In this document: positions 7,948 to 19,677 of the stretch, piece after piece | How positions within the stretch are numbered: the stretch's first letter is position 1 | Layout of the letters: each line of letters opens with the position of its first letter | Assembly: GCA_038141425.1 (NCBI GenBank) | Contig: JAYQIC010000001.1 | Location: 496,001 to 560,000 of the forward strand | From: UBA7985 sp038141425 | GTDB taxonomy: Bacteria; Pseudomonadota; Alphaproteobacteria; UBA7985 | Direction of reading: 5' to 3' | Length of the DNA: 64,000 nucleotides | Position numbers and translations under genes: made by a program | Notes under the pieces: generated by a model | Database searches by the model: none | What the model saw: the letters and a program-made list of their open reading frames with translations, nothing else | Told to the model about the DNA's origin: nothing

Positions 7948-8285
7948 TCAGCCTGCGGCGCGGACTTCGACCCTGCCTCGGTCAGCACCTGGGTCAGCTC
8001 GCCGGTTTCATACATCTCGCGCACGATATCGCAGCCACCGACGAACTCACCGTTGACGTACAGCTGCGGGATGGTTGGCCAATTGGCGTATTCCTTGATC
8101 CCCTGACGGATGCCCGGGTCTTCCAGCACGTTCTCCGAATGGTAGTCGACGCCGAGGTTGTTCAGCACAGCCACGACAGCTGCGGAAAAGCCGCACTGCG
8201 GGAATACGGGTGTACCCTTCATATACAGCATGACCTGATTGGTCTGCACGTCAGACTGAATGCGGGTGAGAATGGAAGTATCCAT
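7948..8285 (-). CDS. grxD: Monothiol glutaredoxin, Grx4 family, frameshifted near its end
   Basis: CGFS-type glutaredoxin that carries and delivers [2Fe-2S] clusters, usually with BolA. VMLYMKGTPVFPQCGFSAAV holds the CGFS motif with its cluster-binding cysteine; WPTIPQLYVNGEFVGGCDIV is the glutathione-binding region. As read, the frame runs on for about 50 non-homologous residues into a palindromic repeat. One extra G in the GGG at 7971-7973 (minus strand) would give EAGVEVRAAG and a stop at 7948, the normal length of about 112 residues. bolA lies 26 bases upstream on the same strand, a functional pair. Confidence 0.9.
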
Positions 8286-8311
8286 GATGATCGGTCCTTG
8301 ATTTTGGTAGC

Positions 8312-8550
8312 TCAGGCTTGGTCCGGGGCTTTGGTCTGCAACGACAGCGCGTGCAGTTCCGTCCCCATCCGACCCTGCAACGCGGCATAAACCAGCTGGT
8401 GCTGCGCCACCCGTGACTTACCCCTGAACGCTTCGGAAACGATATGGGCGGCATAGTGATCACCATCCCCCGCAGATCCTCGATGCGCACATCGGCATCG
8501 GGAAGGGCGCTCCGGATCATTTGCTCGATTTCGCCGGCGGACATGGGCAT
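8312..8550 (-). CDS. bolA: BolA family protein, frameshifted at 8467-8471
   Basis: BolA proteins bind a shared [2Fe-2S] cluster with monothiol glutaredoxins such as the neighbouring GrxD. The head MSAGEIEQMIRSALPDADVR and the body DGDHYAAHIVSEAFRGKSRV are in different frames. The run of five G (minus strand, 8467-8471) needs a sixth to join them, giving LRGDGDHYAA. The VSEAFRGKSRVAQHQLVYAA stretch with its histidine is the family signature. About 79 residues. Start ATG at 8550 or 8544. Confidence 0.9.
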
Positions 8551-8655
8551 AGACGCAATCCCTCACTCTAAGGCTTGTCAGTACAATATAGGGTCAGAGG
8601 CGCCGGTTTGAACAGCCGCAAAGCCGCAGGTCACCGCGCCAAGGCAAGAATGCCG

Positions 8656-9435
8656 CTACTGCAGGGTCTTGGGGCCCTGCAAGATCGCGCGGGCCAGCCT
8701 CGGGCATCAGCCCCAGCCGGGCAGCAACCAGCCGGTGTCCATCAAGCCCCGTAGCCGAATCCCGCAGCGTCTCCAGCTTGTCGCCGGATTTGTTGTCCCA
8801 CAGACGGCAGTTGTCCGGCGTGATTTCATCCGCGATCACGATCCGCATTTCTTCCTGCCCGTTGTCCAGCGGCTCCCAGACCCGTCCGAATTCCAGCCGG
8901 AAATCCACAAGCTTGAGCCCGACCCCGATGAACAGACCAGATAGGATATCGTTGGTGCGCATGGACAAAGCCACAATGTCATCCAGATCCTGCGGACTGG
9001 CCCAGTTGAAAGCGGCGATGTTGTCTTCGGTGATCAGCGGGTCATCCAGCTCGGTCGAGCGCAGGAAGAACTCGACCATAGGCCGGGGCAGCTTGACCCC
9101 GACGGGCATGCCCAGACGGCTGGCGAAGGCACCCGCCGCGAGGTTCCGGATCTTCACGCCGATGGCCATGGGCTCCGTCGCCCGCACCACCTGCTCGCGC
9201 ATATTCAGGCGGCGGATCAGATGATTGGCCACCCCCATTTCGGTCAGACGCGTCATCAGCACGTCCGAGATCCGGTTGTTCAGCACCCCGCGCCCGGCCT
9301 GCCACAGCGCGACGGCATCGTCCCCGCGGCGGCCCTTGGCCGGGTCATCCTTGAAGTGCTGATGTGGGTGTCGGCCTCGGACCCCTCGTAGATGATCTTG
9401 GCTGACGTTTCGTGGACCTGCTTGCCGCGCGCCAT
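8656..9435 (-). CDS. purC: Phosphoribosylaminoimidazole-succinocarboxamide (SAICAR) synthase, frameshifted
   Basis: Purine pathway enzyme joining aspartate to CAIR. The head MARGKQVHETSAKIIYEGSE is the ATP-binding opening. The body, in another frame, reads HFKDDPAKGRRGDDAVA, then VKIRNLAAGAFASRLG and KLVDFRLEFGR, all PurC-typical. One base is missing near 9360. Close to the end, one C less in a CCCC run near 8668 (minus strand) would give GPRDLAGPKTLQ and the stop at 8656, for about 259 residues; unrepaired, the frame continues to 8594. In relatives purS, purQ and purL lie between purC and bolA; here they are absent. Confidence 0.88.
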
Positions 9436-9554
9436 GGCTGTAACGCCCTCAGAATTTCCGGAATGGAGTGCATCGCAGGCAGCTGACCTGCGCCCCGCTG
9501 TCGCCTGTAGCATTGCTAGACCTATGTGTTAATCCATCAGCAGCGAGGAAAGCC

Positions 9555-9938
9555 ATGCCAGAGCAAGATCAGAAACCGACGCCGAAGACCAAAGAGGACG
9601 ACCGACAGTCTGCCCAAGACGGCGAAGACACGGCCAGCACCGCGGCGGATCCCGGCGCGCCCCAGCCACCGCAGGCGCCACAGCCGATGGGCTGGCAGGC
9701 CTACGGCATTATCGCCTTGCTCGGGGGGGTGATCGTCGCGATCCTGGGCATTGGCTGGCAGATCTGGTTCTCCGTAGATACGGCCATGGACCCCTTTGCC
9801 TGGTGGCTGATCGGCGGCGCACTGGTGATTTCCGTGCTGCTGGGCGGCGGGCTGTTGATGCTCCTGCACTATTCCAGCCGCCATCATGACCACCGCGTTT
9901 ATGACGCAGACCATTTCCAGAAATGGCACCGACGTTGA
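9555..9938 (+). CDS. Small two-helix membrane protein of unknown function
   Basis: 127 residues. A polar head rich in K, D, P and Q (MPEQDQKPTPKTKEDDRQSA) precedes two membrane helices, about residues 51-72 (GIIALLGGVIVAILGIGWQI) and 83-103 (WWLIGGALVISVLLGGGLL). A histidine-rich tail follows (HYSSRHHDHR). AGGAAAG lies upstream of the ATG. I do not recognise the family. Downstream of the stop (9939-10004) the sequence is a loose repeat in which stop triplets (TAG, TGA, TAG, TAG, TAA, TGA, TAA) recur about every ten bases. Confidence 0.6.
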   Translation: MPEQDQKPTPKTKEDDRQSAQDGEDTASTAADPGAPQPPQAPQPMGWQAYGIIALLGGVIVAILGIGWQIWFSVDTAMDPFAWWLIGGALVISVLLGGGLLMLLHYSSRHHDHRVYDADHFQKWHRR

Positions 9939-10050
9939 AGGCTCATAGGGTCTGAGGCTAGGGACTGGTAGCGGAGGACTTAAAGCTGGACTGAGGCCGA
10001 GGACTAAGCAGGGCGGGAAACACAAACCACCCCGAAAACAGGAGGCTGAT

Positions 10051-10935
10051 CTAGTCTGCGACCGGTTGGTAGGGCGCCCGGTCCCCCGGTCCATCGGCAT
10101 AGAGGAAGACCGGCGCAGCCTGCCCCGCAACGGCCGCATCATCGACAGATCCTTCAACCGACCCTCATCGAAAGACCATTCGCAAACCCCGTCGGCAAAC
10201 CCAGTCGCAAACCAGTTTGCAACCCCCTTGGGCGTCCTCGTCTTGACGTCCCAGCGCCAACTCGGCGCAGGGCAGCGCGATCAGCGCAGACGACACGGTA
10301 CCGAAGTCCATTTCCGGCACGTCGACGTTCAACGCCGTCTCCCAATAGGCAGCATCCGGTGCGGCGCGGGCGCTGAGCAGTTCGATCCAACCCTGCCAGG
10401 CGGCAGGGTCGCTGAAATCACCCGCTGGAACAGCGTCCATGGCCTGCGCGAGGTGGGTTTGCGCCCTTGGGCCGGTGTCCAGATCGTTGTGACTGATCAG
10501 GTGCACCCCCGGCTCGATGGCCCGGACCTGCAGCGTCGCATCGCCATCGTGGGCGATCCAGAACGCGTCCCGGTTGTCGGCGAGGATCAGGTTGAAGGGG
10601 CGGTAGGCGTCACCGTCAAGCGCCCCGATGGCGCGCGCGCCGTCGATGGCGTCGGCGTGGTCGAGCGCATCGAGCACCACTTCCCCGCGCGAACGCTTGC
10701 CCGGCGCCGGTCCCAGCGCCTGCTTCTTGTTCAGAATGGCCGCCGCGACGCCGGTATCATTTATGCCGCACCACGTGCCGCCCGCGAGCACGTCCTTACC
10801 TGCGCGCACGTCGGCCCGGTCGTCCCAGTGCCGACCCGGCGGCAGGGCGGGCCGCCCGCGCAGCTCATCGCGGTTCCCGGCGATCAGGAAAGGCCATTCG
10901 TTGTCGGGGTCGAAGCGGATCAGATAGGTACACAT
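10051..10935 (-). CDS. NRDE/TANGO2-family protein, frame disturbed near the end
   Basis: Starts MCTYLIRFDPDNEWPFLIAG and has AGNRDELRGRPALPP (the NRDE motif), GGTWCGINDTG and FGTVSSALIALP, the landmarks of this family; TANGO2 homologues are linked to haem handling, the biochemical role here being uncertain. The frame meets a TGA at 10165-10167. The family-typical ending APVFLYADGPGDRAPYQPV lies beyond it in the same frame, to a stop at 10051. Two opposite one-base shifts, in GGGGG near 10222 and GGG near 10162, would bypass the TGA with VANWFATGFADGVCEWSFDE. That linker is made of 12-16 base tandem repeats (TTTGCGACTGGG-like). Confidence 0.75.
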
Positions 10936-11188
10936 GCTCCACAGATGGGGCCTTCGATCTGGTTTGTCACGGCGGGGCTGCCATCCGGTGGCTCCGGCCG
11001 GTTCGTCGAGCGTTCTCACCCAGCGCCAGCAATGCGCTTTCCGAGGCGCAGGCGCGTCAGACTGCGAATTGTTGAGGGCTGCGAAAGCCGCTAGAACCGA
11101 CCTATGAATTTCCGGGTTGCGACATGCAGCCCACCGTTCGCGACCTCTCAGCGGTCGCCACGGCGTACATCACAAGGAGGTTTCTTCG

Positions 11189-13879
<2,691 letters not shown>

Positions 13880-13889
<10 letters not shown>

Positions 13890-13945
13890 AACCGCAGGCC
13901 TCCTGAATCCAATGGCCGCCTGAACCCGCTGGCCTGAGCCGACCG
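13880..13945 (+). repeat. Imperfect 17-bp tandem repeat spanning the acnA stop codon
   Basis: Units GGCGGCCTGAAACCGCA, GGCCTCCTGAATCCAAT and GGCCGCCTGAACCCGCT, then a decayed GGCCTGAGCC. The first unit contains the real stop TGA of acnA; each later unit repeats a TGA at the same place. Confidence 0.75.
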
Positions 13946-14019
13946 CGCTGAGCCGGGCCTTTTGGCCAGCGGGGGCGGCGGACGGGTGCGGCGGACAGCC
14001 TCTGAAGAACGGCAAACAC

Positions 14020-14049
14020 GCCCGGTGCTGATCCGCACCGGGCTTTTTT
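14020..14049 (+). terminator. Terminator after acnA
   Basis: GCCCGGTGC and GCACCGGGC form a 9-bp perfect stem with a 6-base loop, followed by six T. A textbook intrinsic terminator 130 bases after the acnA stop. Confidence 0.9.
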
Positions 14050-14186
14050 GTTAGCGTTCCATTTGCGCGGATGTCGCACATTTGCCTAAATTCTGGTCCA
14101 AGCGACCTGTCTAAATGGTGGCGACTCGGTATGATGCTGTCGCGTAATGATGTATCGAGGCTCAAGGCTCGGTTTAAGGATCGGAC

Positions 14187-15693
14187 ATGAACACAGCTAT
14201 CAGAGCGATCAGCCTGCGGTTGGCAGGCGCAGCGACAGCCCTGCTGCTGTCGGCGTGTGCCACACTGTCCCCGCTGAGCGATGTCATTATCCCAAATTTT
14301 TCTGACGAAGACCTGGGCAATCCCATGGCCGGGTATACGCCTGCGGGCGCGGTCGGTGCGCCGGTCGCCAATCGTGGAACGCCCTCGGCGCTTTCAGGGA
14401 CGGCGGCCTCTTCCCCCCGGCGGTCCGGGCTTGAGTTCAGCGCCACCCAGAGCGTGCGCGCCACCGAAGCGCGCGGTTCCGGCGCCCCCGCGCCACTTTC
14501 TGCTGCAACGGCTGCTGCAACGCCTGCTGCACCCTCTGCAGCCTCCACAGCCGTCACTGCGGCACCTGCGCTTTCGACGGCGTCGACCGGATTGCTCGAC
14601 CAGGCTGTCTCCAGCGGTGGGGTCGGGCTGGCGGATGCCGCCCTGCTCGATGCAGCGCTGGACGTCTCGCCGAGTGAAATGGGTGCCGTGGGCGCGGCGT
14701 CGGGCCTACTGGGCGCAGAGACCGGAGAAGGCTCTGCTTCGGTGGCAGATGGCGCGAGCGGCAATACCTTTACGGCGACCTCAGCCGTATCCCTGCTCGG
14801 CATCACCGATGTCCCCGGCGGCGGTGACACTTCGGGTGAGCCGCGCCTCTGCTGATCGCGTTGATTCTGGCCGCACAGCGGGCAGCGAGCGGCGCAGAGC
14901 GGCAGCGGTCTGCAGGTGGGTTAGCGGCGGCGATCCGGCCTTTACCACCCTGTCGGCGGAGGATGTCGCGGCGCTGCTGGGTGCGAACCCTGAAGCTGCT
15001 GTTGTCGAGACCGGCGTCGTGGCCGCGCCGCTGAGCGCTGGCCCATTCGCCGTCGCCGCCAGCGCGCCAGCCCTCAACGAGCAGGCCTTTATTCCGGTCT
15101 ATGGCGGCAACGAAACCCTGCGTGTGCAGCCCACCCCGGGCGACGTCAGCCCCGGGCTGGCCCGCTATCGCACCGGGGATCTCGAGGTCAGCCTCCGCTT
15201 CCCGGCCAGCATTGCCCTGACCCAGGCTTACGGCGCTGGAGCGCCGGCGATCACGCTGAGCCTGCGCAATGTCGGCCCGACGCCGGTTTCGCTGCAGCCA
15301 GAGAACATCCTGACCCAGTTCCCACCGTTTGAAATCTACCGCTGGACCGGGGCAAACTGGGCGAGCCTGACGCTGGATGTGGCCTATAACCTCGACCGGC
15401 AGGGGATTGCGGCGCCTGTTACCCTTCAGCCGGGTGAGAGCACGTCGCGCACCGAGTTGTTCGGCAAGGTCGCCCTGCTGCCGCTGACGGTCGACCTGCC
15501 ACCAATCGACCGGCTGGCGATCCGGCTGCAGATTGTGGGTCAGCGGCAGGCCTTTGGCAGCATCGACAGCGGCTTCATCCCGATCACCGTCACCGATGGG
15601 GGCCTGACCCGGGGTGCGACCAACTTGACCAACGGGTCGAACCCGGCTTTGTTGCCTTTGACGGCACCTAGAGCCCGGCAAGCTCGCCTTTGA
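14187..15693 (+). CDS. Putative lipoprotein with low-complexity N-terminal half, frameshifted
   Basis: Begins with a lipoprotein signal (MNTAIRAISLRLAGAATALL, then LLSACATLSP with the lipobox cysteine, about residue 26). The N-terminal half is an A/S/T/P-rich, disordered stretch. The C-terminal half (from about 14930, GDPAFTTLSAEDVAALLG) lies in another frame and looks folded: ITLSLRNVGPTPVSLQPENI and NWASLTLDVAYNLDRQG suggest a beta-sandwich. The first frame stops at 14855; at least one base is gained or lost between about 14830 and 14930, and the exact junction is unclear. About 500 residues if joined. I do not recognise the family. Confidence 0.6.
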
Positions 15694-15759
15694 CCGGGGT
15701 GACCTTGTGTAATGGGGGACGGGCGCCGGGTTATTCTTTCTGCCTGGAAGCGCCATCCG

Positions 15760-16593
15760 ATGACCCTGACCCACGACGCGCCCACGACTTACGACGACTT
15801 TCGCCGCGTCCTGTCCGACCGATTTGACAGCCTGTCGCCGCAGTTGCGGCTAGTGGCTGAGTTCATCGTCCAGCACCCCAACCGCGCGGCGCTGGAGACC
15901 GTGGCCGAGCTGTCTCATGCCGCCAGCGTGCGGCCGCCGACGATGGTACGCTTTGCACAGGCGCTCGGCTTCACCGGCTTTACCGATATGCAGCGCGTGC
16001 TGCGGGCGCGGCTGGTCGCCCGGACCCCGACCTATCGGGAGCGGATCAACGAGGCGGTCGATAAGGCCCCCAAGGAACCGGTGGGCGTGCTGTCTGACTT
16101 CATCGCCAGCTCCCGCGAGTCGCTGCAGATCCTCGAGTCCGAGGTCACGGCAGACGACATGCGCCGGGCGGTGGACCTGCTGTCGGCGGCGGAGCGGGTG
16201 CACGTCATGGGGATGCGGCGGTCGTTTCCGGTGGCGTCTTATCTGGCCTACAACCTCTCCGGATTCGGCGTGCGGGCGCACCTGATCGATGGCAGCGGCG
16301 GCATGGCGGTGCAGCAGACGCAGATGATCGCAGCGCAGGATCTGATGATCGCGATTTCGTTCCCGCCCTACGCCCCGGAAGTCACCGATGCGATCACCGC
16401 TGTGGCTGCGGCCGGCCGGCCGATCATTGCGATTACCGATGGGCCGCTGTCGCCGCTGGCGGCGAAATCAGACCTATGCTTCGAGACCGATGCGCAGGAG
16501 ACGCACGGTTTCCGGCTGATCTCAGGGGCCATGTGCCTCAGCCAGGCGCTGGTTGTGTCGCTGGGCCTGCATCAGGCCGAAAGCCAGGGCTGA
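15760..16593 (+). CDS. MurR/RpiR-family transcriptional regulator
   Basis: 277 residues. The N-terminal HTH (about residues 1-75) reads LSPQLRLVAEFIVQHPNRAA and ASVRPPTMVRFAQALGF, typical of RpiR. The C-terminal SIS domain (about 115-255) has VHVMGMRRSFPVASYLAYNL, LMIAISFPPYAPEV and GRPIIAITDG; SIS domains bind phosphosugars or related effectors. ATG at 15760 has GGAAG upstream; an in-frame ATG at 15712 is an alternative. Downstream lie a repeat nest and then a set of nitrogen-metabolism enzymes it may control, which is inference from position only. Confidence 0.85.
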   Translation: MTLTHDAPTTYDDFRRVLSDRFDSLSPQLRLVAEFIVQHPNRAALETVAELSHAASVRPPTMVRFAQALGFTGFTDMQRVLRARLVARTPTYRERINEAVDKAPKEPVGVLSDFIASSRESLQILESEVTADDMRRAVDLLSAAERVHVMGMRRSFPVASYLAYNLSGFGVRAHLIDGSGGMAVQQTQMIAAQDLMIAISFPPYAPEVTDAITAVAAAGRPIIAITDGPLSPLAAKSDLCFETDAQETHGFRLISGAMCLSQALVVSLGLHQAESQG

Positions 16594-16642
16594 CCGCAGC
16601 AACGCGGAGAGCGCCTGATCGTGCGTGGACCGTCGGATTGAT

Positions 16643-16691
16643 GGCGCGCTCGATTTGACGCCGCTTCGCGGCTTTCAAATCTCCCACGCGC
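16643..16691 (+). repeat. Palindromic repeat, family A, copy 3
   Basis: 49 bases, identical to the copy at 7582-7630 although 9 kb away. It starts GGCGCGCTC about 50 bases after the RpiR gene's stop. Confidence 0.9.
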
Positions 16692-16733
16692 AATCCCGGA
16701 GGCGATAGCCGACCGACGTCGCTTCTCTATGGC

Positions 16734-16788
16734 GTTGCGCGACGCCTTGGCGAAGGCCGCGAAGCGGCCGAGACAAGGTCGGCGCAAC
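16734..16788 (+). repeat. Palindromic repeat, family B, copy 2
   Basis: Starts GTTGCGCGACGCCTTGGCG and ends CAAGGTCGGCGCAAC, an imperfect palindrome with inner GCCGC-GAA-GCGGC. Compared with the copy at 7653-7708, CCTGG/CAGGG is changed to CTTGG/CAAGG on both arms, again a paired change. Confidence 0.85.
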
Positions 16789-16799
16789 TTCTTTCCGTT

Positions 16800-17035
16800 G
16801 ACACTCAACACGCTGCGCTTTGAGTGTCGGTCCATCAATGAGCGCTCAAACGAGCCGTTTTTGAGCGGCGAAAACACGCTCAAAGCGCAGCCGTTTTGAG
16901 CGTAACGAGAAAAACGCGCTCAAAGGCGAAGCCGTGTTGAGCGCAGAGGTAAGATGGCGCGCTCGAATTTGAGCCGCTTGCGGCTTTCAAATCTCCCACG
17001 CGCGCTGAACGGCAGGCCGTTTTGAGCGCGCGGCC
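16800..17035. repeat. Cluster of TTGAGCG/CGCTCAA motifs in both orientations
   Basis: The heptamer TTGAGCG or its complement CGCTCAA occurs about seven times in some 200 bases (for example near 16841, 16862, 16877, 16896, 16917, 16937 and 17023), often beside G/C-rich inverted segments such as CGAAGCCG or AACGGCAGGCCGTT. Spacing is irregular and there are no equal-length spacers, so it is not a CRISPR array. No gene is recognised between 16594 and 17229. Confidence 0.7.
16956..17003 (+). repeat. Palindromic repeat, family A, copy 4 (altered)
   Basis: Same ends and same TTTCAAATCTCCCACGCGC right arm as the other copies. The left arm reads GAATTTGAGCCGCTTGCGGC instead of GATTTGACGCCGCTTCGCGG, with the loop shortened. 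The hairpin is kept. Confidence 0.85.
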
Positions 17036-17064
17036 TGACATCTTTGCAAATTTTCTGGGAAAAT

Positions 17065-17107
17065 GCGCGTGGGAGGAGCGAAGGTCGGGGTCAAGGTCGG
17101 CGCAACC
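17065..17107 (-). repeat. Chimeric half repeat: family A start fused to family B end
   Basis: The plus strand begins GCGCGTGGGAG, the outer part of family A in reverse, and ends AAGGTCGGCGCAAC, the right end of family B, with the central stems missing. It looks like a deletion product joining two neighbouring elements. Confidence 0.6.
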
Positions 17108-17229
17108 ACACCGCATGCGCGAAGAACAATCCCCCAACAGCCGAAGTGACCACAAAGGAAAGATGGCGCATCACGGATCTTCGGCTAAGGTGCGCGCAGT
17201 CAGTCCCTGCGTTTCGGAGTTCTCAAACC

Positions 17230-18479
17230 ATGTCGTCCCAAGCCCAGCCGTCCTTTGACATCGACTTCGTCCGCCATCAGTTCCCGGCCCTGCAGGAGCC
17301 CGTGCTCGACGGCCAGGCCTTCTTCGAGAACGCGGGCGGTTCCTACACCTGCCGCCCGGTGATCGAGCGCCTGACCCGCTTCTACACCCAGCGCAAGGTG
17401 CAGCCCTACGGCCCCTACGACGCCTCGCGTCTCGGCGGGAAGAGATGGACGAGGCCCGCGACCGTTTGGCCGCCGCCCTCGGCGTGGAAAGCGATGAGCT
17501 GTCCTTCGGCCCCTCGACCACGCAGAACACCTACGTCCTCGCCCGCGCCTTTGCCGAACAGCTCAGCCCCGGCGATGCCATCGTCGTGACCAACCAGGAC
17601 CACGAGGCCAACACCGGTCCCCTGGCGCCGCCTCGAAGCCGCCGGGATCGAGGTGCGCGAATGGCGGCTCGACCCCGAGAGCGGCCTGCTCGATCCGGCC
17701 GGCCTGAGCGCCCTGCTCGACGACCGGGTCAAGCTGGTGTGCTTCCCGCACTGCTCGAACGTCGTCGGCGCCCCCAACGATGTCCCCGCGCTGTGCGCCA
17801 TCGCGCGTGCTGCCGGGGCCGTGACCTGCGTCGACGGGGTCAGCTACGCCCCCCACGGCCTGCCCAACGTGGGCAAGCTGGGCGCAGATATCTACCTGTT
17901 CTCATCGTACAAGACCTTTGGCCCGCACCAGGGGATCATGGTCGTCCGCCGCGCTCTGGCCGATGCCCTGCCCTCGCAGGCGCACTATTTCAACGCCGGG
18001 TACCGCACCAAGAAATTCACCCCGCCGGACCGGACCACGCGCAGATCGCCGCCTGCGCCGGCATGGTCGACTACCTCGAGACCCTGCACGATCACCACTT
18101 CCCGGCGGCCGCCAGCACCGCTTCACTGACCGCCAAGGCCGAAGCCGTGCACGACCTCTCACGCGACTATGAAAATGCCCTGCTCCAGCCGCTGCTGGAC
18201 TTTCTCGGCACCCGCAATTCCATCCGCCTGATCGGGCCGCGCACCGCAGCGGACAAGGCCCCCACCGTCGCCGTCCATTCCCAGCGAACCGGCGAGGACC
18301 TCGCCACGGCGCTGGCCCCGCGCGGGATCATGGCCGGGGGCGGAGACTTCTACGGCGTTCGCTGTCTGGAAGGGCTTGGCATCGACCCTGAACACGGCGT
18401 TCTGCGGCTGAGCTTCGTGCACTACACCCGGCGCGAGGATATCGACCACCTGATCGGCGCGCTCGAAGCCGAAATCTGA
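17230..18479 (+). CDS. Class V aminotransferase-fold PLP enzyme (cysteine desulfurase-like), three frameshifts
   Basis: About 416 residues after repair. FFENAGGSYTCRPVIERL opens the fold; FGPSTTQNTYVLARAF and VVTNQDHEANTGPW follow; CVDGVSYAPHGLPNVGKLGA holds the PLP aspartate; LFSSYKTFGPHQG holds the Schiff-base lysine. No active-site cysteine loop of IscS/SufS type was seen, so desulfurase activity is doubtful. Shifts: GGG at 17437-17439 is one G short, CCCC at 17619-17622 has one C extra, and a base is missing near 18028. It lies upstream of the ureohydrolase gene on the same strand. Tandem repeats follow the stop. Confidence 0.8.
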
Positions 18480-18520
18480 GCCCCTTCATCCGGCCCCCTT
18501 CGTCCGAAACCCACGCCGCC

Positions 18521-18597
18521 TGATCCAACCCCGACTGATCCAACCCCGACTGATCCGACCCCCTTGTCGTTTGATCCAACCCTGAATCTGACCCCGA
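18521..18597 (+). repeat. 15-bp tandem repeat with TGA in each unit
   Basis: TGATCCAACCCCGAC twice, then TGATCCGACCCCCTT, TGATCCAACCC and TGAATCTGACCCCGA. It starts about 40 bases after the aminotransferase stop (TGAGCCCC) and ends about 20 bases before the next gene. Confidence 0.8.
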
Positions 18598-18616
18598 AAG
18601 AGGAGACCGCCGTACC

Positions 18617-19602
18617 ATGGCTGACGAACACTATGCCTCGATGATGGAAAACCTCTACTGGTGGGGAATTCCCACCCTGTTCCGCTGCCCCAATGAAGGC
18701 CCGGCGGCGGGCAGGACATCGCCCTGGTTGGCGTGCCGCACTCGACCGGCAACGGCACAACGGAGCGCGACCAGCACCTCGGCCCGCGCGCCCTGCGCAA
18801 CGTCTCGGCGGTGGGTCGCCGGGTGCACGGCGGCTTTGGCCTCAACCCCTGGACAGCCGCGAAGATCGCCGACGTCGGCGACGTCCCCTTCCCGCGCGCC
18901 AACGACAACGAAGCCTGTATCGAGGACATCACCCGCTTCTTCACCAAAATCGACGAGGCCGGCGCCCGCCCGGTCTCCATCGGCGGCGACCACTCGATCA
19001 CCGGCGGCATCGTGCAGGCCCTCGGCAACGGTAAGCTGACCGGCGGCAAGCCCGTCTGCTTCCTGCACCTCGATGCCCACACCGACGTTTTCACCAAGGT
19101 CGACCACTTTCTGGGTGCGAAGAAATCAGCCGCGCACTGGGGCGCCTATCTCGCCGACCAGGGGCAGGTCGACCCGACCCACTCGATGCAGGTCGGCCTG
19201 CGCGGCCACGCGCGCACGCTGGACTGGCTCCAGCCGTCCTACGACTACGGCTACAACGTCGTAACCATGAAGGAATTCCGGCGGCGTGGGATCGAGGACG
19301 TGGTCGCCCAGATCCGCGAGGTCCTCGACGGCCAGCCGGTCTACATCACGTTCGACCTCGACTGTCTCGACCCGACGATCGCGCCCGCGGTCTCCAACCT
19401 CGAACCCGGGGAGAAGGGCTTCGACATCGACGAGGCCGTCGGCCTGCTGCACGCCGTGCGCGGGCTCAACATCATCGGCGGCGACATCGTCTGCATGATG
19501 CCGACCAAGGACAGCCCGAACCAGATCACAGCGCTGACCGCCGGGGCGATCATGTTCGAAATGATCTCGATGATGGCGGAGAACGTCGCCGCCAAGGCCT
19601 GA
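18617..19602 (+). CDS. Ureohydrolase (agmatinase/arginase family), frameshifted near 18705
   Basis: Mn-dependent hydrolase releasing urea from a guanidino substrate; about 328 residues. Metal ligands are all present: SIGGDHSITGG, LHLDAHTDVF and ITFDLDCLDPTIAP. The head MADEHYASMMENLYWWGIPT is in one frame; the body from DIALVGVPHSTGNGTTERDQ is in another, with one base missing within CCCGGCGGCGGG near 18705. The substrate cannot be read from sequence: agmatine, guanidinobutyrate or similar. It forms a group with the aminotransferase-like gene upstream and, convergently, an amidase. Confidence 0.88.
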
Positions 19603-19631
19603 GGCGCTCTTTTTGTCTGGCAGCCCCAATC

Positions 19632-19677
19632 CAGCGCCCCGATCCAGCGCCCTAATCCAGCGCCCTAATCCAGCGCT
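19632..19677 (-). repeat. 13-bp tandem repeat between ureohydrolase and amidase genes
   Basis: CAGCGCCCCGATC, CAGCGCCCTAATC twice and a partial CAGCGCT on the plus strand. On the minus strand it begins at the amidase stop TAG and repeats TAG in the next units. Confidence 0.8.

Noticed and set aside
7803..8285. A 160-residue glutaredoxin with a C-terminal extension coded by a palindromic repeat
   Set aside because: A single missing G at 7971-7973 explains it; the repaired frame ends with a family-like tail at 7948.
10165..10167. TGA read as tryptophan (alternative genetic code) in the NRDE gene
   Set aside because: Many intact genes here (rplK, rplA, higA, dsbB, efp neighbours) end in TGA with normal lengths, so the standard code holds.
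16800..17035. A CRISPR array
   Set aside because: Repeats are only seven bases, occur in both orientations and have irregular spacing; no cas genes are present.
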